A stretch of DNA of 38,628 nt from JAKQDH01 sp029558835 (GTDB lineage Bacteria > Planctomycetota > Phycisphaerae > UBA1845), in NCBI GenBank assembly GCA_035356615.1, contig DAOQSN010000044.1, forward strand, positions 1 to 38,628. The letters are read 5' to 3'. This document shows positions 1 to 7,251 of the stretch, piece after piece; position 1 is the first letter of the stretch, and every line of letters starts with the position of its first letter. Below the pieces are notes generated by a model. The model saw only the letters and a program-made list of their open reading frames with translations. It did not search any database and was not told where the DNA came from. The translations under genes and the position numbers were made by a program.

Positions 1-208
1 CTGTAGAAAAGGAGACTGCCAGCAGTCGTCGCCTGATTACACGAGCCCACCGCGACCCGGCGCGGCAGGTTTACATAGTCACGCGAGTATCATCGCCTCG
101 ACACGCGACCTTACTTTCTCAGCGGAATCAATTGTCAAGAGTTGACCCCATGCATGAGCAAACAGGAACTGTTGACATGCGACCCGACAACTCGTTACGA
201 TATGCGGC

Positions 209-2566
209 ATGAACACCGTTTCTCAAGGCGATGGAACACTGAACATGGACCACTGGAACCGGCTGGGCGTGTGTCGTCCGCGAAGTCTCGCCACAGTCGC
301 GGCAGTGGTGCTGTTGACCTTCACGGCTGTTGCGCCCCGAGCACATGCAGCGTGCGAACCGACGTGGCTCCCGGGTGAAGGCATTCCGGGAACTGACGGC
401 AACGTGTACGCGATAACGTCGTGGGACCCGGACGGCCCCGGCCCGCAGTTGGCCGTGCTGGTCGCGGGAGGGACTTTTTCGATTGCCGGCGACGTCGTGG
501 CCAACAGAGTTGCCATGTGGGACGGCGTGTCCTGGGCGCCACTCGGCAGCGGAATGGGTGGCGGAAGTTACTCCGTCGTCTACGCGTTGACGGTGCTACG
601 CTGCGGCGACCTCATTGCCGGCGGGTACTTCACCACGGCCGGTGGGGTGACTTGCAACCACGTCGCCCGCTGGGATGGAGTGTCCTGGCACCCGCTTGGA
701 GGCGGAACAACTGGCCGCGTCTATTCCCTGGCGGTGTTGCCCGACGGTAACCTCATCGTGGGGGGCGAATTCACGTACGCGGGCGGCGTGCGCGTGCAAT
801 CCGTCGCCCGCTGGGACGGATCATCGTGGGCACCACTCGGACTCGGAACCGATGGTGCGGTCTTCGCACTGACAGTACTGCCTGACGGCGACGTCGTCGC
901 CGCTGGCTCCTTCACTTGGGCCGGCGGTGCAGACGCGAACCACATTGCCCGTTGGGACGGCGCCTCCTGGAGTCCGTTGGGGAATGGGACGAACAACGAA
1001 GTTGATGCACTGGGCATCCTGCCCACTGGTGAGTTGGTTGCCGCTGGCTTGTTCACTACCGCTGGTGATGGGAGCGCCAACTACGTCGCCCGCTGGGACG
1101 GCTCGTCATGGACCCCACTGGGAAGCGGGACGGACGGCGGGCTCGCAGCGTTGGCGGTGTCTCCCGATGGCACTCTTGTCGTCGGCGGCTTCTTCACAAT
1201 GGCTGGGGACGAGAGTGCGAACTCTATCGCGTCCTGGGACGGGTCCTCCTGGCACCCGGTCGGGATCGGAGTGGACTACCCCGTACACGCCTTGACAGTC
1301 CTGACCGGCGGCGAGCTGGCCGCTGGGGGGCAGTTCCAAACCTCCGGGGGAGTGGAGTGCTGGCACATCGCCCGCTGGGACGGCTTGTCTTGGAGGCGGC
1401 TCGGAAATGGGATGACGCGGCGCGTCAACGCTCTGGCGGTCTTGCCTGACGGCGCTCTCGTCGCCGGCGGTCTGTTCAGGGGGGCTGGAGACATAGCCGC
1501 GAACTACATTGCCCGCTGGGACGGTTCATCCTGGAGCCCGCTCGGGACCGGAATGAGCTCTTCCGTTTGGGCGTTGACCGTGCTGCCCAGTGGTGAGCTG
1601 GTCGCTGGCGGCTGCTTCACTACCGCTGGCGGCGTCGACGCGAACTACATTGCCCGCTGGGATGGAAACGCGTGGACCGCGATTGGGGCGGGGCTGGACG
1701 GTGTGGTAAGCGCTCTGACCGTGCACAACGGCGAGTTGATCGCGGGGGGCAACTTCACGACCGCCGGCGGGGTCATGTGCAACCGAATCGCGGCCTGGGA
1801 CGGCTCGGCTTGGCATCCGCTAGGGGATGGAATGGACGAAGCCGTCTACGCCGCCACGGTGCTGGTCAACGGCAACTTGGTTGCCGGCGGCAACTTCACT
1901 ACGGCCGGAGGCGTGAGCGCCAACCGGATCGCACGCTGGGACGGCTCGTCCTGGTACCCACTCGAGGGCGGCGTGAATGGCTCGGTCCACGCATTGACGG
2001 TGCTGCCCGACGGAGACCTGGTCGTCGGTGGGTCTTTCACCATGGCCGGGGAGGAGAGCGCGGACTACATCGCCCGGTGGGACGGTTCGGGCTGGGCCCC
2101 GCTTGGAAGCGGCATGACCGGCGGGAGCTACCCTCGCGTCAAGGGCTTGACGGTACTGCCCAACGGAGACCTGTTTGCAGGCGGCGAGTTCACTGCGGCC
2201 GGAGGCGTAAGCGCCAACCACATCGCGCGGTGGGACGGGAGTGTCTGGCACCCGCTGGCCTCGGGTGTGGACGCCGGGGTGAATGCCCTGACGGTCTACC
2301 ACGGCGAGTTGGTCACCGGAGGGGACTTCTGGACCGCTGGCGACAACGTCTCGGCCCACTGGGCCCGGTGGGGTTGTCCCTGCGACTTGGACGGCGATGC
2401 TGACCTGAGCTATCCGGATTTCCTGGCGTTTTGTGACAGCTTCGGCACGTGTTACGGCGACGGGTCGGGATACTACAATCCCCGGGCGGATCGCGACGGC
2501 GACCACTGTACTACCTTGGCCGACTATGGGTTATGGCTCGAGTGCTACAATAACGCGCGGCCGTGA
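209..2566 (+). CDS. Secreted repeat protein, delta-60/beta-propeller type, with dockerin-like C-terminus
   Basis: The 785-residue product begins with a signal peptide: a basic stretch (CRPRS), a hydrophobic core and an AHAA-type cleavage region near residue 47. About fourteen repeats of roughly 50 residues follow, each carrying IARWDGSSW, PLGxG, ALTVLPDGDLVVGG and FTxAGG in order. This is the pattern of delta-60 or Kelch-like propeller repeats, so one or two large propellers outside the cytoplasm are expected. The last 60 residues are cysteine-rich and contain two calcium-loop-like segments (DLDGDADLSYPDF and DRDGDHCTTLADY), as in planctomycete dockerin-like tails. A second in-frame ATG at 245 also keeps the signal peptide, and neither start has a clear ribosome site. 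Function is unknown; surface binding or adhesion is an inference. Confidence 0.85.
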   Translation: MNTVSQGDGTLNMDHWNRLGVCRPRSLATVAAVVLLTFTAVAPRAHAACEPTWLPGEGIPGTDGNVYAITSWDPDGPGPQLAVLVAGGTFSIAGDVVANRVAMWDGVSWAPLGSGMGGGSYSVVYALTVLRCGDLIAGGYFTTAGGVTCNHVARWDGVSWHPLGGGTTGRVYSLAVLPDGNLIVGGEFTYAGGVRVQSVARWDGSSWAPLGLGTDGAVFALTVLPDGDVVAAGSFTWAGGADANHIARWDGASWSPLGNGTNNEVDALGILPTGELVAAGLFTTAGDGSANYVARWDGSSWTPLGSGTDGGLAALAVSPDGTLVVGGFFTMAGDESANSIASWDGSSWHPVGIGVDYPVHALTVLTGGELAAGGQFQTSGGVECWHIARWDGLSWRRLGNGMTRRVNALAVLPDGALVAGGLFRGAGDIAANYIARWDGSSWSPLGTGMSSSVWALTVLPSGELVAGGCFTTAGGVDANYIARWDGNAWTAIGAGLDGVVSALTVHNGELIAGGNFTTAGGVMCNRIAAWDGSAWHPLGDGMDEAVYAATVLVNGNLVAGGNFTTAGGVSANRIARWDGSSWYPLEGGVNGSVHALTVLPDGDLVVGGSFTMAGEESADYIARWDGSGWAPLGSGMTGGSYPRVKGLTVLPNGDLFAGGEFTAAGGVSANHIARWDGSVWHPLASGVDAGVNALTVYHGELVTGGDFWTAGDNVSAHWARWGCPCDLDGDADLSYPDFLAFCDSFGTCYGDGSGYYNPRADRDGDHCTTLADYGLWLECYNNARP

Positions 2567-2614
2567 GGGGCGGGGAGCAAGGGCTCGCTTCGCGCGGCAG
2601 AGGGGCGGGCGGGG

Positions 2615-2695
2615 GAATGCAGAATGAAGGCAGAATGCAGAAAGGGCTGCGCACGCCCTCTGCCTTCTGAATTCTACCTTCTGCCTTCTGGATTC
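2615..2695. repeat. Dispersed inverted repeat (GAATGCAGAA family), copy 1
   Basis: Purine-rich GAATGCAGAATGAAGGCAGA on the left is answered by a pyrimidine-rich complement (CTGCCTTCTG, GGATTC) on the right, making a long imperfect hairpin. A related copy lies at 25046-25128. The element occupies most of the spacer between the propeller gene and yidD. Confidence 0.7.
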
Positions 2696-2756
2696 GTGGG
2701 GCATCGCGTGTTGACGAAGTCTGAATCTCCTCAACGCCTTGAAGTCCCTGACATGA

Positions 2757-2851
2757 CCCCCCTCCCTTCCAGGGAGGAGTGCGGAGAGGGTCGGATCCCG
2801 GGAGTATTCCCCCTCACCCTACCCTCTCCCCCGAGGGGGAGAGGGGTTCCG
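2757..2851. repeat. Inverted repeat of CCCTCTCCCCC/GGGGGAGAGGG type
   Basis: Two nested palindromes (CCCTCCCTTCC-GGGAGG and CTACCCTCTCCCCC-GAGGGGGAGAGGGG) lie just upstream of yidD. They keep the frame open upstream of yidD but do not look like part of the protein. A related hairpin occurs at 31338-31374. Confidence 0.65.
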
Positions 2852-2887
2852 TTAGGCGCTCTTCGAACGCGGCTCGTCCGCAGCCTG

Positions 2888-3106
2888 TTGCGTCTGCCCG
2901 TGACGCTGGCCGTGCTGCTCATCCGCGGCTACCAGGGGATGATCCGGCCGTTCCTGATCGGCACGTGCAAGTTCTGCCCGACGTGCAGTGAGTACGCCAT
3001 CGAGGCCCTGCGCCGGCACGGGTTGCTACGGGGCTCGTGGCTGGCCCTGCGGCGGGTCTTGCGCTGCCGCCCGTTCACGCCCGGCGGGTACGACCCGGTC
3101 CCGTAA
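2888..3106 (+). CDS. yidD: Membrane protein insertion efficiency factor YidD
   Basis: A 72-residue protein with the whole YidD signature: an amphipathic N-terminal helix, then IRGYQGMIRPF, a cysteine-containing core (CKFCPTCSEYAIEALRRHG), LALRRVLRC and the terminal PGGYDPVP. The family acts at the inner membrane with the YidC/Sec insertion machinery. The frame stays open to 2624, but that part is palindromic repeat, so I start at TTG 2888, which gives the usual family length of 70-85 residues. The exact start is uncertain because no good ribosome site is visible. The usual partners rnpA, rpmH and yidC are not adjacent, so this is a stand-alone copy. Confidence 0.85.
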   Translation: MRLPVTLAVLLIRGYQGMIRPFLIGTCKFCPTCSEYAIEALRRHGLLRGSWLALRRVLRCRPFTPGGYDPVP

Positions 3107-3237
3107 CGCCACCTCCCCCCGGCGCTATCCGCGCGGGGCCCTCCGGCGGCCACGCCCGCACACCTCACCTCAGCCCGCCCAGACGACGATGGAAGGTAGT
3201 AGTGGCCGCGGCCCCGGTGCCGGTTCCGGTGGAACGT

Positions 3238-3367
3238 ACGTATCCAGCGTGTCGGTCCGGAGAGGGTGCCATGCTTTCCCGCCACAGCAGTCGCGGGAAA
3301 GCATGTTCTTCCGCGCAACGGCACGCCCACCCCCGCCTGCGGCGGGTGGGGGCATGGCACCCACGCT
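3238..3367 (+). repeat. 130-bp dispersed palindromic element, family 2, copy 1
   Basis: It contains two hairpins (CTTTCCCGC...GCGGGAAAG and GCCCACCCCCGCC...GGCGGGTGGGGGC) and outer GGGTGCCATG/CATGGCACCC ends. A second copy of the same length lies in the opposite orientation at 10902-11031, inside the nucleotidyltransferase gene. This copy is in the spacer ahead of the next gene and keeps the frame there open, so I exclude it from that gene. Confidence 0.85.
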
Positions 3368-3378
3368 CGACAGGTACG

Positions 3379-5184
3379 ATGGAACCCGGTGCAAGGTCGC
3401 TGCCGGACGCGTCCCCAATGCCGGCCGGAGGCTCGACGTTGAATACGGTGGCGATCAACCCCTGCGTACCGAGCCGCAGCGCCGGGGCCCCCTGCGGCGG
3501 CGAAACTCACGCCGCCCGTACGGCACCGCCCGAACGACCGGACGCCGGGCTGCTCGACCGAACCAGGCCCGCCCGCCCGGCGGAGGCAACTGAGCGCCCC
3601 CACCCCGGCGCGGCTTACGCCGAGGTCGCGCGGGCCTGTGCCGGACGCTGGCTTCGACTGCTCGAAGCCACCCCTTGGTTGCCCGACGCTTCCGCGGTCG
3701 AGGGTTCTTCGAGGACCGCGGCCGCCCCCACGGACCGCCACCTGGCGGCCACACTGGGGCTGGGCCTGCTGACGCAGATCGACCCCGACCAGTCGGGCAA
3801 CGCCTACCTTGCCTTTCGCGTGCGGGCGGCGTTGGTGGGTTGGCAACTCGGACTGGGGGGCGACGGTCGGCCGGCGTGGGCGCGGTTGCGGCCACCCGGC
3901 GCGACTGCGGTCGAGGCAAGCGCGCTAATCCTCCTGCTGGCCGACGCGCCGGCGTATCAAACCCCCGAGCTACTTGGTGACATGGCGCGACACTTGCCGT
4001 GGCTGGCCAAACGTCCACCCGCGGCCTGCTGGCGCGAGGCGGCAGCCGTGCAAGCCTTGGCCGACGGCGGTATGTTGCTGCGCGACGGTCGGCTCTTCGG
4101 CGAGGCCCGCACCCGCCTGTCCCGGCTGCTTCAGCGGCAAAACCCGGAAGGCTGGTTTCCGGAACGTGGTGGCGCCGACCTGGGTCGGCTGAGCCGGACA
4201 ATCGACGCCCTGGCCCGCCTGTACGTCGAGTACTGCTGGGACGAACTGGCCGAGCCCTTGAACCGGGCCGTCGGTTTCCTGGCCTGTTTCGTCGATCCTG
4301 ACGGCAACGTCGGCGGCTGCTACAACTCCCGCGGCAGCGTCTTCGCCAACCCTTACGGCTTCGAGTTGCTCGCCCGTGATTGCCCTGCCGCGGCCGCCCT
4401 GGCACGCATCGCCCGAAGCCGCTGCCTGCACTTCGCCGCCCGGCGGCTGCCCGGATGGGATGAGGAACTCGCGGCGCATCTGGGGGCGTCCCACGCGCTG
4501 GCGGCCGTGCACGCGGTGACCGACCTGCCTGAGGAGTTGCCACCGCCATCGTCGGAACCGGAGACACACTTCGTGCGGGCCGGCTTGTCGATCTTCCGCC
4601 GTCGGTCCTACTTCGCCGTCGTCAACCGACGCCAAGGGGGCGCCGTCACCGTCACTTGGCCCGAGACGGGTACACGCCTTGAAGATGCCGGGGTGACGGT
4701 CGTGGCTCCTCACGCTATCCTCCGCCCAACTTGGGCGCCTGGAACGCCGGACAGCCGGATTGCGGGCACGCGGATCACGGTCCGTGGAGCGCTCCGCGCC
4801 ACTTCGCCCCGCGTCACTCGCTGGTCACGCCTGGAGCGCTGGATCGGGCGGGCAACCCGCGGGCTGCGAGCGGTCCTGACGCTCGGACGCGGTCGAGCAC
4901 ACCCGCCCGGGAGGCAACCCGGTGTGGGCTGGTGGTCCGCCCCGAGTTACCACCGCGAATTCACCTTCCTCGACGACACGGTCGAGGTGCGGGATGACAT
5001 CCGCCTCCCCCGGCCGTGCCAAGCCGTCGTTTGCCAGACGGCAGGCGACTGGGGTACCGGTTCCGCGCCCGACCTCGTGCCGCACCGCACGCCTGACTTT
5101 GTGCCACTGATCATCGACGGTGCCCGGCACGTTGCGATTCGTCGCACCTACCGCGGCGGACGCCTCGTCCCCAGGATCGACTGA
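3379..5184 (+). CDS. Hypothetical protein, probable alpha-toroid / heparinase-like fold
   Basis: The frame is open from 3037, but the first 340 bases overlap yidD and a 130-bp repeat, so ATG 3379 (or 3418) is the likely start, giving about 601 residues. The N-terminal two thirds is helical and repetitive (LGLGLLTQIDPDQSGNAYLAF, ALADGGMLLRDGRLF, QNPEGWFPE), as in alpha/alpha toroids. A CYNSRG...PYGFELLARDCP segment resembles uncharacterised proteins of exopolysaccharide loci and heparinase-like enzymes. The C-terminal third looks like a beta-sandwich (HREFTFLDDTVEVRDDIRLP). No transmembrane segment or signal peptide is obvious. I see no certain catalytic motif, so polysaccharide lyase or hydrolase activity is only an inference. 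Confidence 0.7.
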   Translation: MEPGARSLPDASPMPAGGSTLNTVAINPCVPSRSAGAPCGGETHAARTAPPERPDAGLLDRTRPARPAEATERPHPGAAYAEVARACAGRWLRLLEATPWLPDASAVEGSSRTAAAPTDRHLAATLGLGLLTQIDPDQSGNAYLAFRVRAALVGWQLGLGGDGRPAWARLRPPGATAVEASALILLLADAPAYQTPELLGDMARHLPWLAKRPPAACWREAAAVQALADGGMLLRDGRLFGEARTRLSRLLQRQNPEGWFPERGGADLGRLSRTIDALARLYVEYCWDELAEPLNRAVGFLACFVDPDGNVGGCYNSRGSVFANPYGFELLARDCPAAAALARIARSRCLHFAARRLPGWDEELAAHLGASHALAAVHAVTDLPEELPPPSSEPETHFVRAGLSIFRRRSYFAVVNRRQGGAVTVTWPETGTRLEDAGVTVVAPHAILRPTWAPGTPDSRIAGTRITVRGALRATSPRVTRWSRLERWIGRATRGLRAVLTLGRGRAHPPGRQPGVGWWSAPSYHREFTFLDDTVEVRDDIRLPRPCQAVVCQTAGDWGTGSAPDLVPHRTPDFVPLIIDGARHVAIRRTYRGGRLVPRID

Positions 5185-5438
5185 CACGCAGACCCGGCAG
5201 CCCCCGCGCCCCCATCTCGCGCCCCGCCGCTTTCGGCGTGGTCGTCAAGCGCCTCCGCAATCCCCAGGTTCCAGGCCTCCGGCTGTAGCATACTTCGCCG
5301 AGTCCGATCTTTCTCGGCTTATCTATGTTTCCAAACAGAAATGAGCATAGTAAACATGGGGAGAAAGGGACGACTGCACCGTCCCGTCTCAGCGACGCGG
5401 TTAACGATAATTCAATCGAGAAGATAGGGAATATTTGC
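5185..5438. other. Non-coding spacer ahead of the predicted small RNA
   Basis: The stretch becomes AT-richer toward its right end (about 5300-5440), unlike the flanking genes. I see no convincing gene on either strand. It leads into the promoter at 5439. Confidence 0.5.
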
Positions 5439-5467
5439 TTGACACGGTAAGAGCGTGGCGGTATTTT
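5439..5467 (+). promoter_or_regulatory. Near-consensus sigma-70 promoter
   Basis: TTGACA at 5439-5444 is followed by a 17-base spacer and TATTTT at 5462-5467. It is the best promoter match I found in the window. The predicted start is about 5474, and no gene begins nearby, so it probably drives a non-coding transcript. Confidence 0.65.
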
Positions 5468-5473
5468 GAGCAC

Positions 5474-5697
5474 ACCGTTTGGTGGTTGGCGCGGACTGGG
5501 CGACGTTCCCTTCTTCGCTAGTCAATCAAGCGGGAGGGGAAAGACCATCTATCCGCGGTGCGCCGACCGGGAGGGGTCGGCGGGGCGGGCGAGAGTGGCG
5601 TGCTCCGCCCGCTGGGACGAAACGCAGATCGAGGAGGGGAAGAGGGCAGCCGGCATCACGCTCCCGTTACCCGGGGGTGCGAGGCCGGTTGTTTTTT
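5474..5697 (+). ncRNA. Predicted structured small RNA, about 224 nt (6S-like shape)
   Basis: A promoter and an intrinsic terminator bracket this stretch, and the short open frames inside have no protein-like character. The fold is nested and long range. Bases 5506-5517 pair with 5630-5641 (12 pairs with G-U). An internal loop follows (5518-5528 against 5614-5629). Bases 5529-5539 pair with 5603-5613 with one mismatch. The apical part contains an 8-pair hairpin (5561-5568 with 5575-5582). One long rod with a central bubble is the outline of 6S RNA, which sequesters RNA polymerase, but there is no sequence motif to prove it. I see none of the conserved elements of tmRNA, SRP RNA or RNase P. Confidence 0.45.
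5649..5697 (+). terminator. Intrinsic terminator of the predicted small RNA
   Basis: GCCGGC at 5649-5654 pairs with GCCGGT at 5684-5689. An inner CGC-TCCC/GGGG-T-GCG stem lies within, and the stem is followed by GGTTGTTTTTTG. It points right and also lies just past the end of the converging dehydrogenase gene. Confidence 0.65.
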
Positions 5698-5703
5698 GTG
5701 CCT

Positions 5704-6621
5704 TCACCCCGCCGTGCCACCAGGTGGCATCCCGGCAGGCGAACGGTTTCGGTCCGAGAGGCGTTCAAGTGTCTTGAGGATTGTCTGGGTCCCTTCGCGT
5801 CCCTCTCCGGCGGCCTGCGCGGCCGCCAGGAGTTGGCTGACGAGCGTGCTTCCCGGCAGAGCCACCCCACCAGCCGAGGCCGTGGCGAGCGCAATCCGCA
5901 GGTCCTTCTGCTGCAAATCCACCATGAACATCGGGGCAAAGTCGCGCCGGAGCATCCGGGGCCCGAGATTGTCCACCGCCCAGGACCCGGCGGCCCCTTT
6001 CGAGACCGCCTGCAGCACGACGTTGGGGTCCAGCCCGACGCCGCGGGCGAAGACCAACGCCTCCGCCACAGCCAGGAGGTTCAGGCCGCAGATGATCTGG
6101 TTGCACAGCTTGGTCAGTTGCCCGGCTCCGACCGGTCCGCAGTGGACGATCGTCTTGCCGATCGCGCGTAAGACGGGCTCCGCTCGGGCGAGGTCGGCGG
6201 CCGCGCCCCCAACCATGATGGAGAGGGTTCCGGCCTCGGCACCGGTCCTGCCGCCGGAGACGGGCGCGTCCAGGAACCTGCCGCCCGCCTGCTCCACTTG
6301 GGTCGCCACCCGCCGGGCGGTCTCCGGGGCACAGGTGGTCATGTCCATGCAGAGCGTGCCGGGCGTGAGGGCGGAGCAGACCCCGGTCGGACCCAAGTAG
6401 ACCGCCTCCACGTCGGGCGAGTCGGTGACGATGGACAGGATGACGTCAACGTTAGCAGCCAGCTCCGCGGGCGATTCCGTCCAGCGCGCCCCGGCGGCCA
6501 GCAGGGGCTCGGCCTTGCTCCGGGTCCGCGAGAAAACGGACATTTGATGCCCCGCCCGCAGCAGGTTGGTGCCGATGGGGGTGCCCATGATGCCCGTTCC
6601 GATGAGGCCGATGGTGCTCAT
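5704..6621 (-). CDS. NAD(P)-dependent beta-hydroxyacid dehydrogenase (3-hydroxyisobutyrate / tartronate semialdehyde reductase family)
   Basis: A 305-residue, full-length member of the 6-phosphogluconate dehydrogenase-like superfamily. The N-terminal dinucleotide-binding motif is GLIGTGIMGTP (residues 5-15). The substrate-binding DAPVSGG lies at about 118-124. The catalytic lysine is K171 in GAGQLTKLCNQ, with the family's asparagine three residues later. The C-terminal all-helical domain has the expected KDLRIAL segment. Family members reversibly oxidise a 2- or 3-hydroxyacid to the semialdehyde; the substrate cannot be read from sequence. Its start at 6621 lies 222 bases from the divergent peptide gene. 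Confidence 0.9.
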   Translation of the reverse strand: MSTIGLIGTGIMGTPIGTNLLRAGHQMSVFSRTRSKAEPLLAAGARWTESPAELAANVDVILSIVTDSPDVEAVYLGPTGVCSALTPGTLCMDMTTCAPETARRVATQVEQAGGRFLDAPVSGGRTGAEAGTLSIMVGGAAADLARAEPVLRAIGKTIVHCGPVGAGQLTKLCNQIICGLNLLAVAEALVFARGVGLDPNVVLQAVSKGAAGSWAVDNLGPRMLRRDFAPMFMVDLQQKDLRIALATASAGGVALPGSTLVSQLLAAAQAAGEGREGTQTILKTLERLSDRNRSPAGMPPGGTAG

Positions 6622-6772
6622 ACGCTTGTAGACTCCGCGGCGTGCTCAGCGGCATTCGGCCCCCGATCGGGTGTTGCCGGGCCGGTGTGACGCCTCCTCC
6701 CAGCACTGGCAGGACCCCGCGCGGGGCTCGGAACGCCTCGGCGGGCCCAACTTCATCGGCGGGGCGGAGGCT

Positions 6773-6784
6773 CCGATATATCGG
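6773..6784. promoter_or_regulatory. Perfect 12-bp palindrome upstream of the peptide gene
   Basis: CCGATATATCGG lies 59 bases before the ATG of the cysteine-rich peptide gene, in the spacer shared with the divergent dehydrogenase. It could be an operator or include a -10 element (TATATC). No other evidence supports this. Confidence 0.25.
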
Positions 6785-6843
6785 TGTGGTCGCCGCAGGC
6801 CCCCGGAGTGGGGCCGGCGGACCATCCCTGCGCGGATCGTAAC

Positions 6844-7122
6844 ATGAACCGTACGCACCTGACAGACGACGGTACTCCCCGGGCAACTGCCCGAACCGAC
6901 ACGCCCTCCGGATCGCCGGGACCCACGCGGCGCGATGTGATGCGCGGCGGGCTGAAGCTCGCCTTCGTCGCGCCGGTCGTCACGACGTTCTTCGCGCACC
7001 AGGCGTATGCGGCCGGCAGCAACCACAGTTGCTACGCGGTCGGTCACGACTGTGACCTGCCCGGTCAGAAGGAGAGTTGTTGCCCAACCCTGGTGTGCCT
7101 CACCAACAAGTGCGTCGGGTAG
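6844..7122 (+). CDS. Tat-exported six-cysteine peptide with knottin-like spacing
   Basis: A 92-residue precursor. A hydrophilic leader of about 28 residues is followed by a twin-arginine signal (TRRDVMRGG, then a hydrophobic stretch) and an AYA-A cleavage site. The mature part is about 36 residues. Its six cysteines are spaced C-X6-C-X8-CC-X4-C-X4-C, the C-C-CC-C-C order of inhibitor cystine knots such as omega-conotoxins. Tat export normally carries already folded proteins, while the disulfides would form outside the cytoplasm by the VKOR-DsbA fusion encoded next. The following genes encode a PqqD-like protein, a kinase and a nucleotidyltransferase, so the long leader could be a recognition sequence. 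ATG 6844 is chosen because it gives a complete Tat signal; the ribosome site is weak. Toxin, bacteriocin and structural roles are all possible. Confidence 0.7.
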   Translation: MNRTHLTDDGTPRATARTDTPSGSPGPTRRDVMRGGLKLAFVAPVVTTFFAHQAYAAGSNHSCYAVGHDCDLPGQKESCCPTLVCLTNKCVG

Positions 7123-7251
7123 GAAGAGCGAAACGCGAACAGGGAATAGCGAATGAAGGCCAAACGTACCGACGCGCGGTCGTAGGCGAACGGCGACACA
7201 CCTGCGAGGCGGGCGCAACGTGCTCCCTCGCCCGGCAAGGACGCGACCGAA

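Noticed and set aside
3037..3378. N-terminal extension of the toroid-like protein
   Set aside because: It overlaps yidD and runs through a 130-bp repeat that also occurs elsewhere, so it is not part of the protein.
5111..5473. Minus-strand open frame covering the small RNA promoter
   Set aside because: No ribosome site or domain, and it overlaps the 3' end of a better supported gene.
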